A DNA stretch of 6,637 bases from Chloroflexota bacterium (GCA_030604285.1 JAUVWD010000042.1:1-6637), one strand, 5' to 3'. Positions 1-6,166 are shown, numbered from the stretch's first letter. Numbers and translations: made by a program. The notes: generated by a model from the letters alone, not told the origin.

Positions 1-338
1 TAGATGATGACCTCTTTGCTTTTTCCGCACGACACCTGCAAGTCGAGTTTGATTGGATAATCACGGCTGAGCAAGTAGAGTCCTACAAGCCATCACTACC
101 TATCTTTGAATATGCCATCAAAAAGATTGGTTATCCTCCCGAAAGAATACTGCACATCGCACAAAGTGTCTATCACGACATAATTCCGGCGAAAGCCATG
201 GGGCTGTCAGCCGTTTGGGTCAATAGAAGGAAGGGTCAAGAGGATTTTGGAGCAACACGACCAGCAAGTTGTGACTCCGACTTAGAGGTACCCGACCTGG
301 AATCGTTGGTCTCTTACATGGCCTTCGAGGCACACTGA
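1..338 (+). CDS. HAD-superfamily hydrolase, type II haloacid dehalogenase-like (3' part only)
   Basis: The open frame begins at base 3 (bases 1-2 belong to a cut codon) and runs 111 codons to TGA at 336-338; the N-terminal half, with the nucleophile Asp motif, lies outside the window. The visible part carries HAD motif III (YKPSLPIF, the Lys at visible residue 29) and a motif IV-like stretch, HIAQSVYHDIIPAKAMGL (51-68), followed by AVWVNR. The acidic residue is in HD, and the usual GDS is replaced by AQS. This AQSxxHD form is, from memory, a recognised subgroup of type II haloacid dehalogenase-like proteins. The expected role is cytosolic hydrolysis of a small phosphorylated or halogenated organic acid; the substrate cannot be told. 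It ends 37 bp from the end of the convergent gmk gene, and no clear terminator hairpin separates them. Confidence 0.85.
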   Translation, partial: DDDLFAFSARHLQVEFDWIITAEQVESYKPSLPIFEYAIKKIGYPPERILHIAQSVYHDIIPAKAMGLSAVWVNRRKGQEDFGATRPASCDSDLEVPDLESLVSYMAFEAH

Positions 339-375
339 CTGGAATCAGGATTCAATCCGAGCCAATAGAAGAAAA

Positions 376-1002
376 CTAGAGTTGAACAACCCTTGGCTTC
401 ACTCGGCATTTCTCAGCGGCAACAATAGCCTCGATCTGAGAAATAACATCGTCAATTCTATCCTGATGGCTCGTTATTACATAATCGAAGAGTGGCAGTC
501 TTTCTATCTCCTCTTTAGCCTTCTCCAACCTTAGAGCTACACCTTCGTAGGGCTCACTATGGCGTTGTTTCAGCCTCCTTTCCAATTCATCCATAGAGGG
601 AGGCAGGAGAAAGATGAATACCGCTTGGGGCAGGATTTCCTTGATGGTAGCAGCACCTTGAACATCCACCTTCGCTATCACGCCCTTCCCCTTAGACAAG
701 CCCTGGGCTATTTCATCCTTGGGTACACCATAATAATTGTCATAAACCTTAGCCCATTCCAACAGTCGACCTTCGTGGAGCATCTTCTGGAACTCTTCTT
801 GAGACAAAAAGTGGTAATCTACCCCGTCTTTCTCCCCGGTACGCTCAGGCCGTGTGGTGGCGGTAACAACATAATGGAATGAATGCCCCAGCTCCTTCAT
901 TCTTTTGAGTAGAGCATCTTTGCCCACCCCTGAGGGTCCAGAAAGGACAATGAGCAGAGGTTTTGCTTCTGCTCTCTCTGAGGCAGTCAATTCATAGTTC
1001 AA
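376..1002 (-). CDS. gmk: Guanylate kinase
   Basis: This cytosolic enzyme converts GMP + ATP to GDP + ADP, an essential step of guanine nucleotide synthesis. The 208 residues match the family's usual ~200. Visible motifs are the P-loop GPSGVGKD (22-29), the GMP-binding block TTRPERTGEKDGVDYHF (49-65), the YYGVPKDEI segment (90-98), KVDVQGA (111-117), and lid arginines in RRLKQRH (142-148). The P-loop has Asp29-Ala30 where most homologues have Ser/Thr after the Lys; this variant is, from memory, common in Chloroflexota. The start is TTG at 1002: GAGGAG lies 4 nt upstream, no ATG is available before the P-loop, and the next in-frame TTG (codon 5) is too far from the ribosome site. The start overlaps the remA-like 3' end by 11 bp, so translation is probably coupled. 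It is the last gene of the tyrA operon. No rpoZ, the common gmk partner, follows. Confidence 0.96.
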   Translation of the reverse strand: MNYELTASERAEAKPLLIVLSGPSGVGKDALLKRMKELGHSFHYVVTATTRPERTGEKDGVDYHFLSQEEFQKMLHEGRLLEWAKVYDNYYGVPKDEIAQGLSKGKGVIAKVDVQGAATIKEILPQAVFIFLLPPSMDELERRLKQRHSEPYEGVALRLEKAKEEIERLPLFDYVITSHQDRIDDVISQIEAIVAAEKCRVKPRVVQL

Positions 1003-1264
1003 CTCTCTCCTCAGCCGCCGAGGATGGCGTAGCCAATCTATGAATGATAGTCTCCGGTGACACAGCAGCCAGAGCTATATGACCGGTGTCAAAGAGAATG
1101 GCAGACTTGGCTTTTCTACCATGAGTGGCATCAACCAAAATCCCTTTATCCCTTGCTTCCTGAATCAGGCGCCTAATTGGTTGTTGATTTACAGAAAGGA
1201 AAGCAATCGCCCTATTTGCAGCTATGACACTGCCAAAACCTATGTGAACTAGTTCCGTGCGCAT
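992..1264 (-). CDS. remA: RemA/DUF370 family putative DNA-binding regulator
   Basis: A 90-residue protein of the DUF370/RemA family. In Bacillus subtilis RemA is a DNA-binding activator of biofilm matrix and osmoprotection genes and forms oligomeric rings; its target here is unknown. Family signatures visible are ELVHIGFGSVIAANRAIAF (4-22), PIRRLIQEARDKGILVDATHGRK (29-51) and AVSPETIIHRL (67-77). Arg18 and Arg50, implicated in DNA binding in Bacillus, are kept; the next residue is Lys51 instead of Arg. ATG at 1264 is chosen over an in-frame TTG at 1276 because GGGGGGTGAC directly precedes it and homologues start at M-x-T-E-L. It lies 18 bp after aroA and overlaps gmk by 11 bp. A RemA-like gene next to gmk is a recurring bacterial arrangement. 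The symbol is by family only; a biofilm role should not be assumed. Confidence 0.93.
   Translation of the reverse strand: MRTELVHIGFGSVIAANRAIAFLSVNQQPIRRLIQEARDKGILVDATHGRKAKSAILFDTGHIALAAVSPETIIHRLATPSSAAEERVEL
1007..1012 (-). promoter_or_regulatory. Ribosome binding site deciding the gmk TTG start
   Basis: GAGGAG on the minus strand, 4 nt before TTG (1002-1000). It lies inside the 3' end of the remA-like gene and is the only good Shine-Dalgarno match near the gmk N-terminus. Confidence 0.6.
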
Positions 1265-1265
1265 G

Positions 1266-1274
1266 TCACCCCCC
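1266..1274 (-). promoter_or_regulatory. Ribosome binding site of the remA-like gene
   Basis: Minus-strand GGGGGGTGA sits one base before ATG 1264. GGGGGTGA differs by one base from the anti-16S complement GGAGGTGA. It makes the ATG at 1264 the better start than the TTG at 1276, which lies upstream of this site. Confidence 0.6.
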
Positions 1275-1282
1275 AAAAAGAT

Positions 1283-2665
1283 TTAATTTGAGAAATCTAT
1301 GAGACTGCTTCGCTGTTCCTTCGCCGCCTCCTCGCTTCGCTCGGAGCTTCGGCTCAGGACTTCGGCTTGCAACGAAAACAAATCCTGCCAAAAGGTAGGA
1401 TATGAGACCTGCGCGATCCCGGCATGGTTGATTGTTGTCTCGCCCTCAGCTATCAACCCGGCAATGGCTAAGCTCATAGCCAAGCGATGATCAGAATGAC
1501 TGTCAACATCCGTGCCCATCAGGAGTCTACCCCCGTGAATCACCATGCCGTCGGGCAACTCCTCGATGTCGACGCCCATCTTGGAAAGCTCCCGTGACAC
1601 AGAGGCAATCCTATCCGACTCTTTTACTCGGAGCTCAGCAGCGCCCCTGATAACGGTCTTGCCCTTAGCCACAGAACCGGCTACAGCCAATATCGGAATC
1701 TCGTCGATGAGGCGGGGGATAATGTCGCCACCAAGCTCAATTCCCCTTAACTCACTAGATTCCACCACGATATCAGCCAATGGCTCATCAGCTTCCCAGC
1801 GTTCCTTCTCTATCCTCAGTTTAGCTCCCATGGCAAGAAGGGCATCAATGATTCCGGTCCTCGTAGGGTTAGTGCCACAATTCCTTACAATTATCCTGGC
1901 GTCGGGATGGATAGCTCCGGCGACTAAGAAGTAAGCCGCGGAACTGATGTCACCGGGGACACAGAGATTAACTGGAGACAAAGGGGAAGTCAAGGGACTT
2001 AACGAAATTGAATTGCCATTGCTTTCTAATTGAGCTCCCATCCGCTTAAGTAGTCTCTCACTATGGTCCCTTGAAGGGACTGGCTGATGTAAAACAGTCT
2101 TGCCTTGAGCAAAAAGCCCCGCCAATAGGATTGCCGACTTGATTTGAGCGGTGGGGAGGGGCAACAAGAATTCTATGCCCCGGAGCTTTCCCCCCTTGAT
2201 GACTAGAGGAGCAAAGGAGTCCTTCCCCCTTCCGTAGATTTCGGCACCCATAGAGCGCAACGGCTCGATTAGCCTTCCCATGGGACGAGAGCGAAGCGAG
2301 GCGTCACCGGTAACAATGGACAGAAAAGGCTGACTGGAAAGGAGACCGCTGAGGAGACGCATAGTTGTGGCACTGTTCCAGGCATCAAGCACGTCTGAAG
2401 CTTCCGTTAGGCCATCGCCGCCAGTTCCCGAAATTAGCAAGTTTCCAGACCCTTTTCTGCTGATTTCCACTCCCAAGGCTTTTAAGCAGTTAACGGTAGC
2501 AAGGCAATCCCTGCCCGGGGCAAAGTTGCTTACCTCAGCTTTGCCCTTTGCTAGGCTGTTAAATATCGCCGCTCGGTGAGAAATAGACTTGTCACCAGGC
2601 AAAGCGATTTCCCCCTCTAACCGGGGGCAAGGTCTTACTTTTCTTGCTGTGTCCTGCTTAGCCAT
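1283..2665 (-). CDS. aroA: 3-phosphoshikimate 1-carboxyvinyltransferase (EPSP synthase)
   Basis: Transfers the enolpyruvyl group of PEP to shikimate-3-phosphate, the penultimate step to chorismate; cytosolic. At 460 residues it is ~25-30 longer than usual. Motifs: LPGDKSISHR (22-31, Lys26), NSATTMRLLSG (97-107), GDASLRSRPMGR (120-131), TAQIKSA (172-178), SRDHSE (198-203), NPTRTG (266-271), RLIDEIP (318-324, catalytic Asp321), ELRVKESDR (344-352, Glu349) and the closing SYPTFW (421-426). RDHSE and NPTRTG are of the class II/Gram-positive type. Ala99 occupies the position of E. coli Gly96 and Leu104 that of Pro101, as in the glyphosate-tolerant CP4 enzyme. Residues ~432-460, rich in Ser/Glu/Arg, lie beyond the normal family end and are encoded by a repetitive tract. 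The ATG at 2665 overlaps tyrA by 31 bp, with only a weak purine-rich upstream site, so translation is likely coupled. Confidence 0.97.
   Translation of the reverse strand: MAKQDTARKVRPCPRLEGEIALPGDKSISHRAAIFNSLAKGKAEVSNFAPGRDCLATVNCLKALGVEISRKGSGNLLISGTGGDGLTEASDVLDAWNSATTMRLLSGLLSSQPFLSIVTGDASLRSRPMGRLIEPLRSMGAEIYGRGKDSFAPLVIKGGKLRGIEFLLPLPTAQIKSAILLAGLFAQGKTVLHQPVPSRDHSERLLKRMGAQLESNGNSISLSPLTSPLSPVNLCVPGDISSAAYFLVAGAIHPDARIIVRNCGTNPTRTGIIDALLAMGAKLRIEKERWEADEPLADIVVESSELRGIELGGDIIPRLIDEIPILAVAGSVAKGKTVIRGAAELRVKESDRIASVSRELSKMGVDIEELPDGMVIHGGRLLMGTDVDSHSDHRLAMSLAIAGLIAEGETTINHAGIAQVSYPTFWQDLFSLQAEVLSRSSERSEEAAKEQRSSLIDFSN
1308..1370 (+). repeat. Degenerate CTTCG-rich repeat tract in the aroA 3' end
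   Basis: Five CTTCG cores occur at 1308, 1319, 1335, 1347 and 1360, 11-16 bp apart; the last two are identical over CTTCGGCT. The tract encodes the extra AroA tail (SRSSERSEEAAKEQRSS) on the minus strand. GAGACTGCTTCG at 1301-1312 and CCTCGCTTCGCTC at 1330-1342 resemble dispersed GAGATTGCTTCG / CTTCGCTCCTCGC elements that I recall from many environmental bacterial genomes, including Chloroflexota. Strand is arbitrary. The link to a dispersed family is inference. Confidence 0.5.
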
Positions 2666-3501
2666 TCTTTTCTTGCTTTACTAGCTTCAGCTAAAGCTTC
2701 CTCCAAGTGCTTATCCCCCATGGTCACAAGCCGGCGATATGTCTCCAACTCACTGCCAAATCTATCGACCCAATGAAGTATTGCAGCCGCATTAGTAAGG
2801 CAAATATGAGCATTAACCTCGGGATTTCCTGAGGCCAGGCGAGTGACATCGCGAGAGCCGGAGGCAGCTAGCTTGGACATCTTATCCCAGGAAGGCTCTT
2901 TAGTGGTCGCCGATACTAAAGCTGCTGATAGTAACATGGGAAGACTAGTGATGCCAGCCACTAGGTAGTCGTGCTCCTGAGCATCAATGAAAAGTGGCGT
3001 AGCTCCCAATTGCTCTACCATGTTTACCACTTTATCTATCGCTTGTGTTGGGGCTTTCTTCGCCGGGGTGAGACAGTAAATGCAACCTTGAAATAGCCTG
3101 GCTTCGGCAGCTTGAATTCCATGGGTCTCTTTCCCTGCCATGGGATGCCCACCAATGAAATTCACCGTCGGCGGGAGCAAATCTTCGGCCCACTGCATAA
3201 CATCAAGCTTCGTGCTCGCTGTATCCGTAACTACGCAGCCACGAGGAAGGTGACCAGCTATTTGAGATAGAATTTCCTTTACAGTCAGAACCGGAGTGGC
3301 AATAACAACAATTTCGGCTTCCTTCACTGCGTCTTTGAGGTTGGTTTCAACCTTGTCAACTGCTTCGAGGCTCAACGCAGCAGAGGCAACCTCAGGGCGG
3401 CGAACATAAGCAACTATCTCACACCCAGGCTGACTGCTTTGCTTCAAGGCAAGTCCTATGGAGCCGCCCATAAGCCCTAGGCCGATGATAGCGACCTGCA
3501 C
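2635..3501 (-). CDS. tyrA: Prephenate dehydrogenase
   Basis: NAD(P)-dependent oxidative decarboxylation of prephenate to 4-hydroxyphenylpyruvate, the tyrosine branch; arogenate cannot be excluded as substrate. The 288 residues fit a stand-alone dehydrogenase with no chorismate mutase domain and no C-terminal ACT domain. Visible are the Rossmann motif GLGLMGGS (7-14), VIATPV (66-71), VTDTASTK (91-98), the catalytic-His block GGHPMAGKE (117-125, His119), and the helical domain with GSRDVTRLA (215-223). The usual SHLPH motif reads TSLPM (185-189), so both its histidines are missing. GTG at 3501 is the only possible start: an in-frame TGA lies two codons upstream (3507-3505) and the dinucleotide fold begins at residue 3. 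No Shine-Dalgarno precedes it, and the -10 box ends 6 nt before the GTG, so the mRNA is probably leaderless. It heads the tyrA-aroA-remA-gmk operon. Confidence 0.95.
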   Translation of the reverse strand: MQVAIIGLGLMGGSIGLALKQSSQPGCEIVAYVRRPEVASAALSLEAVDKVETNLKDAVKEAEIVVIATPVLTVKEILSQIAGHLPRGCVVTDTASTKLDVMQWAEDLLPPTVNFIGGHPMAGKETHGIQAAEARLFQGCIYCLTPAKKAPTQAIDKVVNMVEQLGATPLFIDAQEHDYLVAGITSLPMLLSAALVSATTKEPSWDKMSKLAASGSRDVTRLASGNPEVNAHICLTNAAAILHWVDRFGSELETYRRLVTMGDKHLEEALAEASKARKEWLSRTQQEK

Positions 3502-3507
3502 TTTTCA

Positions 3508-3536
3508 ATTATAGCATTAATTTAAGCCAGTGTGGT
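3508..3536 (-). promoter_or_regulatory. Extended -10 promoter of the tyrA operon
   Basis: Minus-strand TGCTATAAT (3516-3508) is a perfect extended -10 element. A 17-bp spacer separates it from ACCACA (3536-3531), which matches only the ACA half of TTGACA. Transcription is expected ~7 nt after the -10, i.e. at 3501, the G of the tyrA GTG codon. Confidence 0.65.
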
Positions 3537-3555
3537 TTACAGGTTGGGGTGTGAG

Positions 3556-3580
3556 AGAAATAAAGGCGATAATCACCGCC
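3556..3580 (-). terminator. Intrinsic terminator of the birA-symporter operon
   Basis: On the minus strand, GGCGGTGATTATCGCC (3580-3565) folds into a 6-bp stem (four G:C pairs, one G:T, one T:A) with a GATT loop, followed directly by TTTATTTCT. It lies 140 bp after the symporter stop and ~20 bp before the tyrA -35 region, so it would insulate the two operons. The stem is short, so efficiency may be modest. Confidence 0.55.
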
Positions 3581-3670
3581 AGGGAGCAAATCTTAATTGA
3601 CATAATACCATTAAGACGTGGTCGGTAGCTCTGTCCCGTACTTGATCTATGAAATCTGCAGGTGATTCAC

Positions 3671-3715
3671 CAAGGCTTGAATAGCCTCGTCGTCATAGCA
3701 AAGTCCTAAGCCTTG
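3671..3715. repeat. 8-bp inverted repeat after the symporter gene
   Basis: CAAGGCTT at 3671-3678 and AAGCCTTG at 3708-3715 are perfect inverted copies with a 29-nt loop, beginning 4 nt after the symporter stop. No T-tract follows on either strand, so it is not a standard intrinsic terminator; it could be an mRNA 3'-end stabiliser or chance. The rest of the gap 3502-3719 holds only the terminator and promoter listed separately. Confidence 0.3.
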
Positions 3716-3719
3716 CCGA

Positions 3720-5099
3720 TTATCTTTTCTTTCTGGTAAGCCAGCTCACTCCAAAAAGGAGAATGGCACTCACGGCAAATCCTATGAGGCCCAGGTCTTC
3801 TTTCAAGGGGATATCAAGGCCTGGGATTCTCCCCAGCAATCCTGTTATCCCACCGCCTATAAGAGCCGCCAATGCCCCTTCCGAAGTCACCTTTAGCTTC
3901 TCTTTGTAAAATCCAGCAATTACCGGGACAACCAGGCCACAACTGAACACGGTGTAAGCAAAAAGAAGAGATGAAATCACCCCTTTTAGGACCAGAGCCA
4001 AACCCAGTGCTATGAGGCCTAGAATGACTACACTCACCCTCGTCAGTAGAACGGTCTTAGCTTCACCCAGCGAGGGGTGAAACCGCTTAAGGACATCCTC
4101 AGTCAGAATAACGCTCTGGCTAAGGAGACAGGTATCTGCTGAGGACATAAGGGCAGCGACCAAAGCAGCAAGGATTAGCCCGCTTAAAGCGGGAGAGAGT
4201 ATTCCATTTATTACTTGTGGGAAGGCTTGCTCAGGGGAAATTCCAGGATAGAGTACGTTGGCACTCATTCCTATGAGGACGATGGCAAAGGCTAAAGGGA
4301 TGAAAAGAAATGCGGACAAGAGAGCTGACCGTTGGGCTGTTGTTTCTTCTTTGGCGCAGAAAAGACGCGTATAGATGTCAGGCCCTACCACGTACGTGGC
4401 TCCAACGAGAATTAGAAACGACAGGAGCATCTTCCAATCGAATTCGGGGCTCACTGGAAAGGCGAAGTAAGTCGGCGGTAAAGAAGCTTCTAACCCGCTC
4501 AGTCCTCCCACATTCGTAAGAACCAGAGCCAAAGCCACGAAAATCCCGACAAAAAGAATTGCCGATTGGAAAACGTCAGTGCGGATGATTGAGAATTGCC
4601 CTCCCAGGACAGCATATGTTATGAAGACTATGGTGAAAACAATCATCCAAAAAACCAGAGAGCCAACTCCTAGAATAGACAGGACTTTGCCTGCAGCAAC
4701 AATTTGCCCTGCCACCACACCTATCCAGGCAACGACAATGAGAATTGAAGTTGCTAAACTTACGCGGCTGTCATATTGCTTCCCGGCAAGCTCTGGAAGG
4801 GTATAGAGTGCCGCACCTCTCACTTTCTTGGCGAAGAAGAACCCAAGGATCAGGAGACCAACCGATCCAGCAAGAAGCCACCAGGCACCGGTCAAGCCTT
4901 GCGCGAATCCCAAGCCAGCCATTCCCACGGTGGACGAACCCCCAAGAGCAGTGGCTAGAAGGGATCCGGTGATAAGGAGCAAAGTCCCTCTGCGGTGGGC
5001 GACGAAGAAGCCTTCTTGACTTCCCGCCCTCCTTCTGCTCCATACCCCTATGCCGATTATGGCTAGAAAATAAGCGATGATTATGAGCAGTTGGAGCAT
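3720..5099 (-). CDS. Sodium:solute symporter (SSS/SLC5 family), substrate unknown
   Basis: A 459-residue inner-membrane transporter of the SSS family, which couples Na+ entry to uptake of substrates such as proline, pantothenate, sugars or vitamins. About 12-13 hydrophobic segments are visible, the first at residues 2-20. Family motifs are the broken first core helix ALGGSSTVGMAGLGF (51-65), YAVLGGQFSIIRTDVFQSAI (162-181), and the Na2-site helix AALMSSADTCLLSQSVILTEDV (315-336) with Ser319-Ser320. The C-terminus is short and basic (TRKKR). ATG at 5099 puts the N-terminus immediately before the first membrane helix; the upstream ribosome site is weak (GAAG). It starts 17 bp after birA on the same strand, so the two are probably one transcript. 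That context makes a vitamin such as biotin a candidate substrate (the animal multivitamin carrier SMVT and bacterial PanF are in this superfamily), but nothing in the sequence fixes specificity. Confidence 0.92.
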   Translation of the reverse strand: MLQLLIIIAYFLAIIGIGVWSRRRAGSQEGFFVAHRRGTLLLITGSLLATALGGSSTVGMAGLGFAQGLTGAWWLLAGSVGLLILGFFFAKKVRGAALYTLPELAGKQYDSRVSLATSILIVVAWIGVVAGQIVAAGKVLSILGVGSLVFWMIVFTIVFITYAVLGGQFSIIRTDVFQSAILFVGIFVALALVLTNVGGLSGLEASLPPTYFAFPVSPEFDWKMLLSFLILVGATYVVGPDIYTRLFCAKEETTAQRSALLSAFLFIPLAFAIVLIGMSANVLYPGISPEQAFPQVINGILSPALSGLILAALVAALMSSADTCLLSQSVILTEDVLKRFHPSLGEAKTVLLTRVSVVILGLIALGLALVLKGVISSLLFAYTVFSCGLVVPVIAGFYKEKLKVTSEGALAALIGGGITGLLGRIPGLDIPLKEDLGLIGFAVSAILLFGVSWLTRKKR

Positions 5100-5116
5100 C
5101 TTATCTTCGAGGTGTT

Positions 5117-6040
5117 CTACGTTAGGTGGATGCAGTCTCCAGCGATGGCGGTTCTTAAGGAGCCGTCCTTGCCTTTTATTATGAGCGCTCCGCTGCTGTC
5201 AATGTCGATAGCTTGTCCTACTATTTCCTCACCCAGCGCCACTATTCTGACATCCCTATTTAAGGTGGCAGAGAGGCTTTTCCACTCCTCAAGTAGATCT
5301 GTTTTCGTTAGTAGAGCTTGCTGCTCCTTTAGTTCCGTTAGCACCGACCTGAAAAACTCCCTCCTGGAAACTTCTTCACCCAGTTGCTCCTTGAGTGAAC
5401 TTGCTTTCTCCTCATGTTGGGAGATAGAGGTATTTGCATTTATGCCTATCCCCAGGTTTATGAAGTTCACGGCATCCACTTCTGCATTCATTTCAGCTAA
5501 TATGCCGCATACCTTTTTCCCCTCGATTAAAACGTCGTTGGGCCATTTCAACTCAGCCTTTAAACCAAAGAGCCTTCTAATTGTGGTTGCCACTGCAACA
5601 GAAGCCATCAAATTTATCCTTGGTGCATATGCTGGACTTATCTTTGGCCTTAAGATGACGGTAAAATAAATCCCGCCCTGTGGAGAGACCCACTCCTTGC
5701 TCAACCTCCCTCTTCCACGAGATTGAGACTCAGCAACTACAATTGTCCCTTGTTCTAACCCTCCTTCTGCTAGTTTTCTCGCTGCATCCATCGTAGAGCC
5801 AATTTCTCGAAAGTAGTGAATTCTCCGCTCCAATGCCGGAAACTCATAAGGGATCAGTAAATCTGGTGACGAAATCAGGCGATATCCCCTGGGCGATGCC
5901 TCTACCGCGTAGCCATCTTCCTCTAGGCTATGAATATGCTTCCAGATGGAGACTCTCGAGGTGCCAAGCTCCTTGCTTAGCGTCTCGCCGGAAATATAAT
6001 CGCTGCTTTCTCTGAGAGCCTTCAATATCTCCGCCTTCAT
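5117..6040 (-). CDS. birA: Bifunctional biotin--protein ligase / biotin repressor BirA
   Basis: Activates biotin to biotinoyl-5'-AMP and attaches it to the biotin carrier Lys of carboxylases; with its N-terminal winged helix it can also repress transcription. Counting from ATG 6040 it has 307 residues, near the E. coli size. The wHTH spans ~2-56 (SGETLSKELGTSRVSIWKHI, ending RGYRL). The catalytic domain has GSTMDAAR (81-88), the adenylate-binding loop SRGRGRLSKEW (107-117), KWPNDV (165-170), GILAE (179-183) and NLGIGINAN (195-203). The C-terminal SH3-like domain covers ~262-307. ATG 6040 is preferred over TTG 6064 because GAGG lies 8 nt upstream of the ATG and the TTG has no good site; the longer form would add only eight residues. 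It heads an operon with the symporter. A candidate BirA operator overlaps its ribosome site, so it may be autoregulated. No biotin synthesis genes are in the window. Confidence 0.95.
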   Translation of the reverse strand: MKAEILKALRESSDYISGETLSKELGTSRVSIWKHIHSLEEDGYAVEASPRGYRLISSPDLLIPYEFPALERRIHYFREIGSTMDAARKLAEGGLEQGTIVVAESQSRGRGRLSKEWVSPQGGIYFTVILRPKISPAYAPRINLMASVAVATTIRRLFGLKAELKWPNDVLIEGKKVCGILAEMNAEVDAVNFINLGIGINANTSISQHEEKASSLKEQLGEEVSRREFFRSVLTELKEQQALLTKTDLLEEWKSLSATLNRDVRIVALGEEIVGQAIDIDSSGALIIKGKDGSLRTAIAGDCIHLT

Positions 6041-6041
6041 T

Positions 6042-6073
6042 TCGTTAACCTCAACTTGGCTCAAAGTTAACCG
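6042..6073 (-). promoter_or_regulatory. Candidate BirA operator in front of birA
   Basis: Minus strand CGGTTAACT (6073-6065), 14 nt, then GGTTAACGA (6050-6042). The BirA signal as I recall it is TTGTwAACC-N14/15-GGTTwACAA. The right half matches 8 of 9 positions, the left 6 of 9, and the N14 spacing is exact. The site overlaps the birA ribosome site (GAGG at 6052-6049) and ends one base before the ATG. Binding there could block initiation or elongation. GTTAAC is itself a palindrome, so the pair also reads as a direct repeat. Confidence 0.4.
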
Positions 6074-6166
6074 ATTCTGGCCATTCCGTCAAGCATGCCA
6101 CGATAATGGAACACTTCCCCGCTACAACGTTGCTTAATTCCATGCCCTGGTCGTGTTGGGAGCGCT

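Noticed and set aside
339..375. GAATC-AG-GATTC palindrome between the HAD and gmk genes as a bidirectional terminator
   Set aside because: The loop would be 2 nt and no T-tract follows on either strand.
2289..2301. 13-bp inverted match to the repeat tract at 1330-1342
   Set aside because: It encodes the conserved SLRSRPM region of AroA, so it is explained by protein constraint rather than by a repeat copy.
3597..3602. Consensus TTGACA on the plus strand in the tyrA-symporter gap
   Set aside because: No -10-like hexamer at 15-19 bp and no plus-strand gene downstream.
3647..3729. Minus-strand frame after the symporter stop reading GLGLCYDDEAIQALVNHLQIS, like a cytochrome c C-terminus
   Set aside because: Too short, with no start codon, no CxxCH motif and no upstream remainder; chance or an unprovable relic.
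5091..5669. 192-codon plus-strand frame opposite birA
   Set aside because: It lies wholly antisense to a clearly conserved birA and yields a Ser/Phe-rich sequence with no motif, as expected of a shadow frame.
6040..6064. TTG at 6064 as the birA start
   Set aside because: It lacks a ribosome site, whereas ATG 6040 has GAGG 8 nt upstream and begins right at the winged helix.
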